A stretch of 64,000 nucleotides of DNA from Luteimonas mephitis DSM 12574 (GCF_000422305.1 NZ_AULN01000013.1:186001-250000), one strand, 5' to 3'. Shown: positions 32,962 to 42,324, counted from the first letter of the stretch. Program-made: numbers and translations. Notes: generated from the sequence alone by a model not told the origin.

Positions 32962-33462
32962 TCAGTGCATGCCGCTGTGCAGCTGCACGTTCATGGTCAC
33001 GCCGCCGCGACCATGGTCGTCGCTGAACGACAGCACGGCGGCACGGTTGTCCTTCTCGTAGTTCAGCAGCGCGCTGTCGCTCGCGTCGCGCATCGCCAGG
33101 GTCTGCTTCCAGCCGCGCTCGTCCATGCTGGCGCGGGCGTCGTCGAACAGGGTCGACACCTGTCCCGGCACCCGCAGGCTGACGACACGCAGTGCGCCGC
33201 GATCCATCAGGCTGTCGATGCGGTAGCCGGCGGGCAGGTAGATGTCGTCGGGGAAGTCGGCGGGCAGCGACAGCGTGCCGCCGTGCGCGATGCCCGGCCG
33301 GTCGTGGACGGGCACGCGCGACGCATCGTGCGCAGGCAGCTGGATCGGCGGATGTTCGCGCGCGGAATCGGCGAACGCTTCGCGCGACTGCCGGCAGCCT
33401 GACGCGGCGGCCAGTGACAGCAGGAGCATGGCCAGGATGGCGGCGGGCAGGTGGATCGACAC
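32962..33462 (-). CDS. small lipoprotein of unknown function
   Basis: A 166-residue predicted lipoprotein: MSIHLPAAILAMLLLSLAA then ASGC as lipobox. The mature part has GGTLSLPADFPDDIYLPAGY and a C-terminal alpha/beta segment (FDDARASMDERGWKQTLAMR...NYEKDNRAAVLSF) resembling small periplasmic binding folds. No known family recognised. It converges with the hydrolase at 32854 and is 60 bases downstream of the metallopeptidase gene. Confidence 0.7.
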   Translation of the reverse strand: MSIHLPAAILAMLLLSLAAASGCRQSREAFADSAREHPPIQLPAHDASRVPVHDRPGIAHGGTLSLPADFPDDIYLPAGYRIDSLMDRGALRVVSLRVPGQVSTLFDDARASMDERGWKQTLAMRDASDSALLNYEKDNRAAVLSFSDDHGRGGVTMNVQLHSGMH

Positions 33463-33522
33463 GAGGTGGTTCGCTGTGGCCCGGTGACGGCCGGGGATAC
33501 TGGTGAAACGCGATTGGCGTGG

Positions 33523-34305
33523 TCAGCAGGCCAGCAGGCGTCGCAGGCCGGCCTTGAGCCGACGGCCTTCGACGTGGAAATAACGGCGCTGCGCGCGCCA
33601 ATCCGGGAATCGCGCTTCGACTTCGTGCCAGAACGCCGCCGAATGGTCGCGGTGGACCAGATGGCACAGCTCGTGCACCAGCACGTATTCGAACGCGGCC
33701 GGGCTGCCCAGCACCAGCGACAGGTCCAGCGACATCGCATCGTCCGGGGCCAGCGAGCCCCACTGCGACGACATCACCTTGAAGCGGATCCGCGACGGCG
33801 CGCGCGGCAGCGTCGGCAGGTAGCGCGGCAGCCAGCGGCCGAGGTCGGCGCGCGCCTGCGCTTCGTAGAAGTCGCGCAGCGCGCGCCGCAGCGCCGGCAG
33901 GCCGGCGCGCGCGGGCGCCTGCATGGCCAGCGCGTCACCGTCGAACTGCAGTCGCGTGAAACGCCCCGGATGCCAGCACAGCGGCAGCATCCGCCCGCGC
34001 AGCGGCAGTTGCGAGGTCGCGCCGGGCAGCAACGGTGCGATGCCGTCGTCGTCGTCGTGCAGCGCCAGCTGCTGCGCGAGCCAGTCGCGGTGTTCGCGCA
34101 CGAAGCGTTCGCCGGACACCAGGCTGGCGCGCAACGGCAGGGTCAGGCGCGCGCCACGTTCGTCCACCGACAGCCGCAGCCGGCGCGCGCGCGGGTCGCG
34201 CACGCGCTGGATCTCGATGCAACGGCCGTCGTCGAGCGCGAACGCGAGCGTATCGCGCTCGACCGCACGCGGCTTCGGCGTCAGCAAACGGAACGGGGAG
34301 GTCAT
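33523..34305 (-). CDS. YgjP-type (DUF45) metal-dependent hydrolase
   Basis: A 260-residue cytoplasmic protein of the YgjP/DUF45 family (M48-like zinc peptidases). The zinc site is in YVLVHELCHLVHRDHSAAFW (HELxH plus a downstream His). The family core SSQWGSLAPDDAMSLDLSLVLGS precedes it. The ATG at 34305 is chosen because upstream sequence runs into the terminator of the next gene. Substrate unknown. Confidence 0.9.
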   Translation of the reverse strand: MTSPFRLLTPKPRAVERDTLAFALDDGRCIEIQRVRDPRARRLRLSVDERGARLTLPLRASLVSGERFVREHRDWLAQQLALHDDDDGIAPLLPGATSQLPLRGRMLPLCWHPGRFTRLQFDGDALAMQAPARAGLPALRRALRDFYEAQARADLGRWLPRYLPTLPRAPSRIRFKVMSSQWGSLAPDDAMSLDLSLVLGSPAAFEYVLVHELCHLVHRDHSAAFWHEVEARFPDWRAQRRYFHVEGRRLKAGLRRLLAC

Positions 34306-34375
34306 GCGTGCGGGGGAATGCGCGTAGGCGCCGGAACGAAATCGGTCACGCGTCAGGATGCGGCAAAACACCGCG

Positions 34376-34413
34376 GAAGAAAAGAAAAACGACGGCCCCG
34401 GGCAGGGCCGTCG
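34376..34413 (-). terminator. intrinsic terminator of the small exported-protein gene
   Basis: In the leftward direction: a 9-bp stem CGACGGCCC / GGGCCGTCG with a 6-base loop (34390-34413), followed by GTTTTTCTTTTC. It lies 27 bases after the stop of the gene at 34440-34784. Confidence 0.9.
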
Positions 34414-34439
34414 CAATGGATCGAGCGTGCACCGGGCGC

Positions 34440-34784
34440 CTAGAGCGCGCGAGTGACCGGCATCATCACCGAACTGTGGAACGGAATATTGGACTTCAAG
34501 GTGCCGCTGCGGTACTGCCGGGGAAGCGGTTCGCCCGCCTGCGAATACCACTGCCGGTACAGGGACTGGCAGCGCGCGGACGCCACCAGCGGATCGGGAC
34601 TGGCCGCAAGCGTGTCGTCCGAGCACTGGTCGATGAACTGCTTGCCCGCTTCGGTCAGCTTGTCCGGGAACTGCGTCGTGGCGCCGGCAGGCGTCGCCGG
34701 CTCCGCCGCGACCGCCAGCGCCGGAACCGCCAGCGCGGCGGCAATCGCCAGTGCGACTGCGAGTGCGGAAAGATCTCGTTTCAT
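34440..34784 (-). CDS. small exported protein of unknown function
   Basis: 114 residues with a signal peptide (MKRDLSALAVALAIAAALAV, cleavage after VAA). The mature 88 residues hold two cysteines (DQCSDD, SARCQSL) that could form a disulphide, and a helical FPDKLTEAGKQFIDQ segment. No family recognised. Monocistronic with its own terminator. Confidence 0.72.
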   Translation of the reverse strand: MKRDLSALAVALAIAAALAVPALAVAAEPATPAGATTQFPDKLTEAGKQFIDQCSDDTLAASPDPLVASARCQSLYRQWYSQAGEPLPRQYRSGTLKSNIPFHSSVMMPVTRAL

Positions 34785-34864
34785 CGCGACAACCTCCTGT
34801 GCTGGCCCAGGGACTGGACGGTATCAGGGGATACGCACGGGCGCGCCGGAACGTCGCAAGCGCC

Positions 34865-35770
34865 TCACCCATCCGCCTTTGACAGCCTCAACGCGGGCTC
34901 CAGCAGTGCGAACAGGCGCTTGAGCTCGCCGGCCATCAGTGCGAAGCGCGCGTCGAGCTCGGCGCGGATGTCCTCGGTTTCGGTGCCTTCGAGCTGGTCG
35001 ACGGCGCCGTCGAGGAACTTCAGCTTGCGGATGACGAGGTCCTCGCCGAGCACGAACGAAACGTGGTCGTCGAGCACCAGTGCCAGCTTCGTCACCTGCT
35101 TGCCCGATTCCAGGTGCTTGGCGATCTCGTCCGACTGCAGCTCCTGATTCTGGCACTTGACCACCGCGCCATGCTCGGCGGCGTCCTTGAGTTCGCATTC
35201 CTCGCCGAGGCTGAAACCGTCAGGCAACGGCTCGCCGGCGATCCAGCCGGTGAGCACCGCGCGTGGCGCGATCTCCGCGTTCAGTGGCAGGGCGGGGAAG
35301 CTGCCGAGCGCGTTGCGGATCTCCGACACGACGCCTTCGGCGCTCTTGCGCGAGGCGCTGTCGACGATGCACAGGCCGTGTTCGAGGTCGAGCATCGCGT
35401 CGGTGCGCGACGGCCGGACGAAGGCGCGCGGCAGCAGTTCGTGCACCAGGTCCTCCTTCAACCGCTTGCGCGCGCGGCCGCCGGGCTTGCGGCCTTCGCG
35501 CTGCTCCATCTCGGCCACCTTCTTCGCCAGCAGGTCGTTGACCACGGCCGCGGGGAGGAGCTTGTCCTCGCCGCCGACGGTGAGCCAGATCGCGTCGTCG
35601 ATGCGGTGGCTCAGCGCCTCGGCGTCACGACCGAACGGCGAGACGAAGCCGCGCGACGACAGCTCCAGGCCGCCGACCGGCTTGAGCGGGAACTCGGCCA
35701 GGTGGGTGTCGAGGTCGGACAGGTCGAGGGTGGTGGGGAAGCGGAACAGGGTGAGGTTTCTGAAGAACAT
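34865..35770 (-). CDS. rdgC: recombination-associated protein RdgC
   Basis: 301 residues. RdgC forms a dimeric ring around DNA and modulates RecA. It starts MFFRNLTLFRFPTTLDLSDL and has the conserved SRGFVSPFGRD, a DKLLPAAVVNDLLAKKVAEM helix and HVSFVLGEDLVIRKLKFLD. Length equals E. coli RdgC (303 aa). The ATG at 35770 is the family start; the earlier one at 35824 is not supported. Confidence 0.96.
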   Translation of the reverse strand: MFFRNLTLFRFPTTLDLSDLDTHLAEFPLKPVGGLELSSRGFVSPFGRDAEALSHRIDDAIWLTVGGEDKLLPAAVVNDLLAKKVAEMEQREGRKPGGRARKRLKEDLVHELLPRAFVRPSRTDAMLDLEHGLCIVDSASRKSAEGVVSEIRNALGSFPALPLNAEIAPRAVLTGWIAGEPLPDGFSLGEECELKDAAEHGAVVKCQNQELQSDEIAKHLESGKQVTKLALVLDDHVSFVLGEDLVIRKLKFLDGAVDQLEGTETEDIRAELDARFALMAGELKRLFALLEPALRLSKADG

Positions 35771-35864
35771 GGAGGGTCCGGGAAAGGGAGGCGGGAATCG
35801 GGTATCGAAAGAACAGTCCGCCATCCCGCCTGCGCGGAGATGGCGGCTGGAAGAACATCAGCGG

Positions 35865-36764
35865 TCAGGGTTCGTCGTGGTCTTGCGGCTCGCCCGCCAG
35901 CCAGGCTTGCGCGCCGGGCAGCGCGGCGCCGGCGCCGCGGCCGAGCGCGAGGAAATCGAACAGCTTCGGGTCGCTCAGCTGCGACGGCCGGATGTCGCCC
36001 AGCGCGCGCGCGATCTGGTCGACGCGGCCTGGCGATTCGCGTTCCCACTGCTCGAGCATGCGCGCGACCTGCTTGCGCTGCAGGTTCTCCTGCGAGCCGC
36101 ACAGGTTGCACGGAATGATCGGGAAGGCCTTCGCCTTGGCGTAGGCGACGATGTCGTCCTCGCGCACGTAGGCCAGCGGGCGGATCACCACGTGCCTGCC
36201 GTCGTCGCTGAGCAGTTTCGGCGGCATGCCGCTGATCTTCGCGTGGAAGAACAGGTTGAGGAAGAACGTCGCGACCAGGTCGTCACGGTGGTGCCCGAGC
36301 GCGATCTTCGTGTAGCCGTTGTCTTCGGCGAACGTGTACAGCGCGCCGCGCCGCAGGCGCGAACACAGCGAGCACATCGTCTTGCCCTCGGGCACCACGC
36401 GCGTCACCACCGAATAGGTGTCCTGCTCGAGGATCCGGTACTCGACGCCGAGCGACTGCAGGTACTCCGGCAGCACGTGTTCCGGGAACCCGGGCTGCTT
36501 CTGGTCGAGGTTGACCGCGGTGATCGAGAACGACACGGGTGCCCTTTTCTGCAGCTGCAGCAGGATGTCGAGCAGGGTGTAGCTGTCCTTGCCGCCGGAC
36601 AGGCAGACCATGACCTTGTCGCCATCGGTGATCATGCCGAAGTCGGCGATCGCGCGTCCCACCTGGTGTCGCAGGCGCCGGGCCAGCTTGTGCGGTTCGC
36701 GCTCGGCGTCGGGGCCGGCTGCCGCGCGGCGGACGGGTTCGGAGAGGGGCAGGATGGTGCTCAT
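35865..36764 (-). CDS. ttcA: tRNA 2-thiocytidine(32) synthetase TtcA
   Basis: 299 residues. An ATP- and iron-sulfur-dependent enzyme that thiolates C32 of some tRNAs. The PP-loop is [15 protein letters not shown] near residue 54. The cluster cysteines are in [14 protein letters not shown] and later [33 protein letters not shown] is the usual family block. Length fits (E. coli 311 aa). Divergent from the small DUF465 gene. Confidence 0.95.
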   Translation of the reverse strand: MSTILPLSEPVRRAAAGPDAEREPHKLARRLRHQVGRAIADFGMITDGDKVMVCLSGGKDSYTLLDILLQLQKRAPVSFSITAVNLDQKQPGFPEHVLPEYLQSLGVEYRILEQDTYSVVTRVVPEGKTMCSLCSRLRRGALYTFAEDNGYTKIALGHHRDDLVATFFLNLFFHAKISGMPPKLLSDDGRHVVIRPLAYVREDDIVAYAKAKAFPIIPCNLCGSQENLQRKQVARMLEQWERESPGRVDQIARALGDIRPSQLSDPKLFDFLALGRGAGAALPGAQAWLAGEPQDHDEP

Positions 36765-36845
36765 GGACCGACCATTCTAGCGGCCGCGCGCGGTGCCTGG
36801 CCCCGCGATGACTGCCGTGCCGGCGCGCGTGTAAGCTCGGCGGCG

Positions 36846-37052
36846 ATGGAACCTGCCAACGACGCCGTCATCAGCCAGCAGCTGGTCGAGCTCAAGCTCG
36901 AACATCGCGACCTCGACTTCGCGATCGCCCGCCTGCAGGCCGACATCCAGGCCGACGAACTGGCGGTCAAGCGGATGAAGAAACGCAAGCTGCTGCTCAA
37001 GGACCAGATCGCGCGGCTCGAATCCGACCTGATCCCGGACGAGCCGGCGTAG
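36846..37052 (+). CDS. YdcH-family (DUF465) small coiled-coil protein
   Basis: 68 residues, almost entirely one helical hairpin: LVELKLEHRDLDFAIARLQA then KRMKKRKLLLKDQIARLES. This is the signature of DUF465/YdcH, where the two helices pack as a short coiled coil. Cytoplasmic; function unknown. The start follows the ttcA divergent promoter region. Its stop TAG is immediately followed by a dispersed R3 repeat. Confidence 0.85.
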   Translation: MEPANDAVISQQLVELKLEHRDLDFAIARLQADIQADELAVKRMKKRKLLLKDQIARLESDLIPDEPA

Positions 37053-37165
37053 CCTTTCCCTTCAATGGGGTGAGAACGATCCGCTTGCGCGGCGTCCATC
37101 GGCGCGCGAGGCCGATGGCTCGCAAGATCCGCGCTTCGCTAGCTTGAACGGGAAGGAGGAAAGGA
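37053..37165. repeat. dispersed palindromic repeat, family R3 (copy b, diverged)
   Basis: The spacer between the DUF465 gene and plsB begins TTTCCCTTCAATGGGGTGAG, continues with AT/GC palindromes (GATCCGC...GCGGCG, GCCGATGGCTCGC) and ends TTGAACGGGAAGGAGG. The outer ends and layout match the element at 24366-24554. Confidence 0.6.
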
Positions 37166-37181
37166 CGAAGCGGTCTTGCGG

Positions 37182-39986
37182 TCACGCCGTCGGCGGCGGA
37201 GCGGCCTCTTCCACCGCCTCTGCCCGCACCGCTTCGGGGCTCACCTTCTCGATGGTGTGGCGCAGCTCGCGCCCCAGGATCACCTTGGCGTCGCGTGCCC
37301 AGGTCACCAGGCGCTGGTCGAACACCAGCTTGCTGTTGCCGTCCAGCCACACCAGTTCCAGCTCGCGCAGTTTCTGGATGAAGCCGCGGAACAGCGTCTT
37401 GTCGAAGAACTCCGGCGCGGCCGGTGCGTACAGCAGGCTCAATCGCTGCGCGGCCAGCTGGCACAGGCTTTCCAGCTCGCCGGCGCCGAGCGTGCCGGGC
37501 CCGTTCTTGGCCAGCACCGAGATCGCGATGTAATAGCGCTCGAAGGCCTGCTGCAGCGGATGGCCGAGCGCGCGCAGGCGGAACACTTCGTCGGTCTGGC
37601 CGGCGTTGCGCGCGAGGATGCCGCCGTCGTCCTGGCTGACCTCTTCCAGCAGCCCCTCGCGGATGAACACCGCGATGGTCGCGTCGAGGCGTTCGGCAAA
37701 ACTGTCCTGGTCCCAGGGCAGGAACAGCTCGCCCTGCAGGAACGGATACACGCTGCGGCCGATCTGCAGCAGGTTCGCGCGCGCCATGCGCCGGTTGTGC
37801 TGGAAGCAGCAGGCGATCCAGGATGACGCGGTGAACAGGTGCAGCACGTTGTTGCGGAAATAGCTCAGCAGCACCGCGGTTTCTTCATCGGCCACGCTGA
37901 GCACGTCGCCGAGCGGATGCGCGATGCGGCGCAGCACGCCGATCTCCTCGCCGTGGGCGATGATGTCCTCGGGCGAATGCGGGGTCACGGTGACCAGTTC
38001 GCTGTACGGCACGTCGTGCAGCAGCGTCTTCGACAGCGCGATCTGCGCGCGCAGGTCGCGCTCGCCCATCGCGTGCTTGGGCGTCGACAGCAGCGCGAGC
38101 GCCAGCAGGTTGATCGGATTGACGTCTGCGGCGCGGTTGATGTTGACCTGGATGCGCTGTGCCAGGCTGTCGACGGTCGACGACAGCCACGCGGGCTTGT
38201 CCTCTTCCGGCACCGGCTTGCCGTCCCACTCCGGCGCCTGTTCGGCGAGCACCGTGCCCAATGCGATCGGCTCGCCGTAGTTCACCACCACCTGGCCGTA
38301 GTTCTGCCGCAGCACCCTGGGGATGCCCCACAGCAGCGACCAGATCGATTCCTTTTCCTTGGGCTTGCCGGTCAGCTCGTCGAGGTAGCTGCTGCCTTCC
38401 ATCAGCTTCTCGTAGCCGATGTAGACCGGCTGGAACAGCACCGGGCGCGACGGCTGGCGCAGGAACGCGCGCACCGTCATCGAGATCATCCCGCCCTTGG
38501 GCTGCAGCAGCCGACCGGTGCGCGAGCGTCCGCCCTCGATGAAGTACTCGATCGAGTAGCCGCCGGCGACCAGCTGCGCGACGTACTCGCTGAGCACCGC
38601 CGAGTACAGCATGCTGCCGCGGATCGAGCGGCGGATGAAGAATGCGCCGCCCTTGCGCAGCAGCGTGCCGATCACCGGCAGGTTGAGGTTGATGCCGGCG
38701 ACGATGTGCGGCGGCACGATCCCGCGGTCGTACAGCAGGTACGACAGCAGCAGGTAGTCCATGTGGCTGCGGTGGCTGGGCACGTAGATGATCTCGTGCC
38801 CGGGCGCAACCGCCTTGAGGCGATCGAGGTGGTGCACCAGCACGCCGCGGTAGATGCGGTTCCAGACCGTGGTCAGCAGGAAGCTGGCCGAGCGCACCAC
38901 CGGGTGCGAATAGTCGGCGGCGATCTCGTAGGCGAAGGCATGCGCCTTCTTCCAGGCCTCGGCGGGCGTGGACTTGTCGCGGCGCGCCTGGTCGGCGATC
39001 GCGTCCTTGACGGTTTCAGCCGACAGCACCTTGTCGATCAGCAGCCGGCGGGTGGACAGGTCCGGCCCGATCATCGCCTCGCGGATGCGGTTGAAGTGCG
39101 TGCGCAGCACGCGCGACAGCTTGCGCACCGTGCGCTCGGGCGGCAGCCCTTCGTCGATGCTGGCGCGCAAGTTCACTGGCGCGGCGAACCGCACCAGGGT
39201 GTTGCGGCCGTTGAGCAGGATCGCCAGCAGCCGGCGGAAGCGGCCGACCAGCGCCCAGTTTTCCGAGAACAGCACCGAGAACCAGCCGCTGGCGCGGTCC
39301 GGCGCCTGGCCGACGAAGATCGATACCGGCACCAGCTGCACGTCCAGCGCCGGATCCTTGCGATGCGCCTCGAGCAGCCGCGCCAGCGATTCGGAATGGG
39401 TCTTGGCCGGGGCCGGCTTGCCGGCCGAGGCCAGGTAGTTGAGCGTGCTGCCTGCGCTGCGCCGCGACAGCGCCACGTAGGCGCGTTTGCGGCCCAGCGG
39501 GTCGCCGGGCAGCGGCCGCAGCGGCGACGGCATGCCGTGCTCGCGGCAGGCGCGGTCGAGGATCAGCGCGTTCGACAGGCCGTAATCCTCGAGCACGTAG
39601 CACACCGGCCGCCGGTCGACGAACTGCTGCGGCGCCTGCGGCTCGATCCGCAGGGTGATCCACGGCCGCAGCAGGCGGCCGAGCACCTGCGCCCACAGCG
39701 GCCGGCGTTCGCGCAGCTGGACCACCGCCGGAGGCGGCTCATCGCCCAGCAGTGAAGGCTGCCGGCCCGGCGCGTCGTCGTCGATGTCGCCGGCGGGCTG
39801 CGCGGCCGCGAACGCGTCGTCGGCGCGGACCTCGTTGCCGGACGGCATCGGCCCGGCTGGGGCGTCGGTTGCCGGCGCGGGCGTGGCCTCCGGGCGCGCG
39901 GATTCGCCCTGCGGGGCGTCGTCGGCGCTGCCGGACGGCTTCGGGTCGGGGTCGAACAGGTTCGGCTGGGTGGGCATCGCCGGCAT
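37182..39986 (-). CDS. plsB: glycerol-3-phosphate 1-O-acyltransferase
   Basis: A 934-residue inner-membrane enzyme acylating sn-1 of glycerol-3-phosphate, the first step of phospholipid synthesis. The catalytic motif is VPSHRSHMDYLLL near residue 404. The substrate motifs GAFFIRRS, FIEGGRSRTGRLLQPK and QPVYIGYEKLMEG follow in the usual order. It is longer than E. coli PlsB (807 aa) because of a Pro/Ala/Asp-rich, probably disordered N-terminal extension of about 85 residues. The ATG at 39986 overlaps the TAA of the upstream lipoprotein gene (TAATG), suggesting coupling. A second ATG lies three codons in. Confidence 0.96.
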   Translation of the reverse strand: MPAMPTQPNLFDPDPKPSGSADDAPQGESARPEATPAPATDAPAGPMPSGNEVRADDAFAAAQPAGDIDDDAPGRQPSLLGDEPPPAVVQLRERRPLWAQVLGRLLRPWITLRIEPQAPQQFVDRRPVCYVLEDYGLSNALILDRACREHGMPSPLRPLPGDPLGRKRAYVALSRRSAGSTLNYLASAGKPAPAKTHSESLARLLEAHRKDPALDVQLVPVSIFVGQAPDRASGWFSVLFSENWALVGRFRRLLAILLNGRNTLVRFAAPVNLRASIDEGLPPERTVRKLSRVLRTHFNRIREAMIGPDLSTRRLLIDKVLSAETVKDAIADQARRDKSTPAEAWKKAHAFAYEIAADYSHPVVRSASFLLTTVWNRIYRGVLVHHLDRLKAVAPGHEIIYVPSHRSHMDYLLLSYLLYDRGIVPPHIVAGINLNLPVIGTLLRKGGAFFIRRSIRGSMLYSAVLSEYVAQLVAGGYSIEYFIEGGRSRTGRLLQPKGGMISMTVRAFLRQPSRPVLFQPVYIGYEKLMEGSSYLDELTGKPKEKESIWSLLWGIPRVLRQNYGQVVVNYGEPIALGTVLAEQAPEWDGKPVPEEDKPAWLSSTVDSLAQRIQVNINRAADVNPINLLALALLSTPKHAMGERDLRAQIALSKTLLHDVPYSELVTVTPHSPEDIIAHGEEIGVLRRIAHPLGDVLSVADEETAVLLSYFRNNVLHLFTASSWIACCFQHNRRMARANLLQIGRSVYPFLQGELFLPWDQDSFAERLDATIAVFIREGLLEEVSQDDGGILARNAGQTDEVFRLRALGHPLQQAFERYYIAISVLAKNGPGTLGAGELESLCQLAAQRLSLLYAPAAPEFFDKTLFRGFIQKLRELELVWLDGNSKLVFDQRLVTWARDAKVILGRELRHTIEKVSPEAVRAEAVEEAAPPPTA

Positions 39987-40939
39987 TATGCCGAAGGCGG
40001 TTGCCTTGCCGTCGCCGGGCGCGGCCTGGCCGGTGCAGGCGCGGCTGCCGGGGCCGCCGTGGCGCTGGCTGGCCGTTCCAGCGCCGCGCGGGCGTGGCGC
40101 AGTACGTCGCTCAGGTACCAGCGGCCGTCGTGGCGCTCGACCTGAACCACGGTGTCGATCGGCTCCCCGCCCAGCTGGTAGCGCATGCGCACCTTCGCGG
40201 TATCGCCGGTCTGCGACTGCAGGCTGGCGTCCAGCGCGGCGAGGCTGGCGTCCAGGTCCAGCCCATAGCTGGCCAGGGATTGCTTGACCGCCGCGGAAAA
40301 CGGCGTCATCCGGCGCAGGCTGTCGTCCATGCCGAAGCGGGCGAAATCGGCCGCGGAGGCCAGCCCGGTCTGGCGCGCCGCAGCCACCAGGCGCGGCAGG
40401 GCGGCATGCGCGCGGCCGGGATCGGCCAGTGGCGCCGCCTGCGCCCAGCGACTCATCGCGGCGACGATCTGGGTGTAGTGGTCGCGCTCGGATTCGCTGA
40501 AATCGCCTTCGTTCTGGACGTACTGGACGCCGAACAGGCCCAGGGTCGCGGCGGTGGAGTCGATCTCGCGGTCGGCGTTCGCGAACTGGCGGTCGAAGAC
40601 CTTGCGCCAGCGCGCTTCCGCATCCGGTTTTTCCAGCGCCGCCAGCATCCCGGGCAGGTGTTCGCCCAGCGGCAGTTCGTCCAGCGGCCAGCGGGTGCGG
40701 CCTTCGTGCCAGGCGGTCTCGAGCCGGGCATGGAGATCGGGCGGGACCGCATCGCGGGCGTAGGCGTCCAGCGCGTTGTCCCGGAGGTGGCGGGTGAGCA
40801 GGCGCACGGCCTGCGCCGGCTTGTCCGCGCCGGGCGCCGATGCGGCGGGCGCGGCGGGGGCTTCCGCCGCCGGGCGGCAGGCCGCCGCGAGGACGCAGAG
40901 GCAAGCCAGCAGCAGCGGGAGCCAGCAACGATGGCGCAT
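39986..40939 (-). CDS. lipoprotein of unknown function upstream of plsB
   Basis: A 317-residue predicted lipoprotein (signal MRHRCWLPLLLACLCVLAA, lipobox AAAC). The mature part is helical, with an N-terminal segment AVRLLTRHLRDNALDAYARDAVPPDLHARL and a DTVVQVERHDGRWYLSDVL block that looks like an NTF2/YggG-type small domain. An Ala/Pro-rich tail follows. I recognise no characterised family. The stop overlaps the plsB start, so it is probably the first gene of a two-gene operon. Confidence 0.75.
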   Translation of the reverse strand: MRHRCWLPLLLACLCVLAAACRPAAEAPAAPAASAPGADKPAQAVRLLTRHLRDNALDAYARDAVPPDLHARLETAWHEGRTRWPLDELPLGEHLPGMLAALEKPDAEARWRKVFDRQFANADREIDSTAATLGLFGVQYVQNEGDFSESERDHYTQIVAAMSRWAQAAPLADPGRAHAALPRLVAAARQTGLASAADFARFGMDDSLRRMTPFSAAVKQSLASYGLDLDASLAALDASLQSQTGDTAKVRMRYQLGGEPIDTVVQVERHDGRWYLSDVLRHARAALERPASATAAPAAAPAPARPRPATARQPPSA

Positions 40940-41066
40940 GTGTCGGTCCCGGAGAGGGCAACCGGCATCTTGGCCGGGGGTCCCGGAGGCCGCAAGTTCA
41001 GCTTCCCCGGATGTGACCGGATGCGCGCTTGCGCGAATCGCAGCCGCGAGCTTCCAGTGCAGCTAC

Positions 41067-41180
41067 GTAGGTCGGGGCTACGCCCCCGACGGCCCTGGCC
41101 GAAACACGCCGCTTCCGGCCGAACCACCGGCTGGCCGAATCAACCGAATCACCGGCCGTCGGGGCGTGGCCCCGGCCTAC
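41067..41180. repeat. dispersed inverted repeat, family R2 (copy b)
   Basis: Arms GTAGGTCGGGGCTACGCCCC (from 41067) and GTCGGGGCGTGGCCCCGGCC (from 41158) pair across about 66 bases. The right end, read leftward, begins GTAGGCCGGGGC and supplies the TAG stop of the leftward gene at 41177, just as copy a supplies the mnmG stop. Confidence 0.8.
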
Positions 41181-41866
41181 AGGTCGCGCACCACCCAGTG
41201 TGCGGGGGTGTCGGTCGCCTGCGCGTCGAGCGCGGCCTGGGCGACCTCGTCCGGCGAACGACCTGCCTTCCACGCCGCTGCGATCGCCGCCAGTCGCTCG
41301 CGGGTGGCACGGGTGTAGGCGCCCTCGAGTTCGTTTTGGGCGTCCGCGGCGAGCTTCTGCGGATACAGCGCGCGGGCATCGTCGCTGCGGTTGAGCAGGG
41401 CGATCATCCGCGACAGCGCGGTGCGGAACGTGGCGGCGCCCAGCGCGGTGCGCTGGGTGCGCTGCAGGTGCCAGACGGTGAGGTATTCCACCGGCCCCAG
41501 CAGCCGCTGCGGGGTGGCTCCGAAGAAGCGCCCGGAGAACGCGCTCGCGTCCAGCGGGCCGGTGCTGTCGGGCAGGCGCGCCGCGCCCCAGGAACTCAGC
41601 GCGCCGCCGGGCATGTCCATGCGCCGCAGCGCGGTGCCGAAGGTCTCGGCCAGCAGCCGCTGCGCGCGCGCGTCGTCGCTTTCCGCCACCACGCCCAACA
41701 GGCGCAGGAACAGCGGATAGCGGTCCTCGCCCAGCCGCCGCACCAGCCGCTTGAGCACGGTCAGGCGGTACTCGGGGTCGCTGTGCGCGGCCAGTGCGGA
41801 CACCAGCCGGTCAGCGGCGGCGCGCAGCTCGGTCGGCGTGGGAACCGGATGGGAGTGGGCGTTCAT
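41177..41866 (-). CDS. helical cytoplasmic protein of unknown function next to the T3SS locus
   Basis: A 229-residue protein without signal peptide or membrane helix. The sequence is predicted almost all helical (ELRAAADRLVSALAAHSDPEYRL, FRTALSRMIALLNRSDDARAL, ERLAAIAAAWKAGRSPDEVAQ). It has one less regular central part around FSGRFFGATPQRLLGPVEYL. I recognise no family. It lies just left of the T3SS region and in the same orientation as the box-driven gene at 41942, from which it is separated by 75 bases. It may therefore belong to that transcript; a T3SS role is speculation. Its stop is in a dispersed repeat. Confidence 0.65.
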   Translation of the reverse strand: MNAHSHPVPTPTELRAAADRLVSALAAHSDPEYRLTVLKRLVRRLGEDRYPLFLRLLGVVAESDDARAQRLLAETFGTALRRMDMPGGALSSWGAARLPDSTGPLDASAFSGRFFGATPQRLLGPVEYLTVWHLQRTQRTALGAATFRTALSRMIALLNRSDDARALYPQKLAADAQNELEGAYTRATRERLAAIAAAWKAGRSPDEVAQAALDAQATDTPAHWVVRDL

Positions 41867-41941
41867 GGCATCGCGCGGGGAATCGATGCGCGCCAGTCTA
41901 GGCGCGGCGCCCGGATCGGGCGAGCAGGTTCGCTGCGCGGG

Positions 41942-42277
41942 TCAGCCGATGGCCGAGAGGATGGCGTCGGCGGCGCTGTCGGCGGCGCTGGACAGTTCCA
42001 TCGCGCCCAGCTGTGCTTCGAAGCCCTGGTCGCCGGCCAGCATGCGCAGCCCGTCGGGCACGCCATCCCAGGCGGCGGCGTTGAGCACGTCCTCGCCGGC
42101 GTCGGTGCCGGGCGTGCGGGCGTCGGGTGCGGTTCCGCGAAGCTGTTCGAGGCCCGTGGCCTGCCCCGCGCCGGTGCCCTGGTCGCGACCACGCAGTTCT
42201 TCCAGCGACACCTGTCCGTCGAGGCGGTCGAGGCCGACTCGGTTCAGGTGCGGATCGGAACTGCCGATGGTGCTCAT
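41942..42277 (-). CDS. small T3SS-flanking protein of unknown function
   Basis: 111 residues. The N-terminal 70 residues are polar, Gly/Asp/Thr-rich and probably unstructured (MSTIGSSDPHLNRVGLDRLD). The C-terminal 40 residues (AQLGAMELSSAADSAADAILS) form a likely amphipathic helix. There is no Sec signal. A disordered Ser/Gly-rich N-terminus fits a protein secreted by the T3SS or a small regulator. Its upstream region carries one of the four shared T3SS-region boxes, with a -10-like TATCTT ending 47 bases before the ATG. Function unknown. Confidence 0.65.
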   Translation of the reverse strand: MSTIGSSDPHLNRVGLDRLDGQVSLEELRGRDQGTGAGQATGLEQLRGTAPDARTPGTDAGEDVLNAAAWDGVPDGLRMLAGDQGFEAQLGAMELSSAADSAADAILSAIG

Positions 42278-42324
42278 GGGGAGGCGCTGGAACCTGCGGG
42301 GGCCGCATTGGCGGCGATGGCGGG

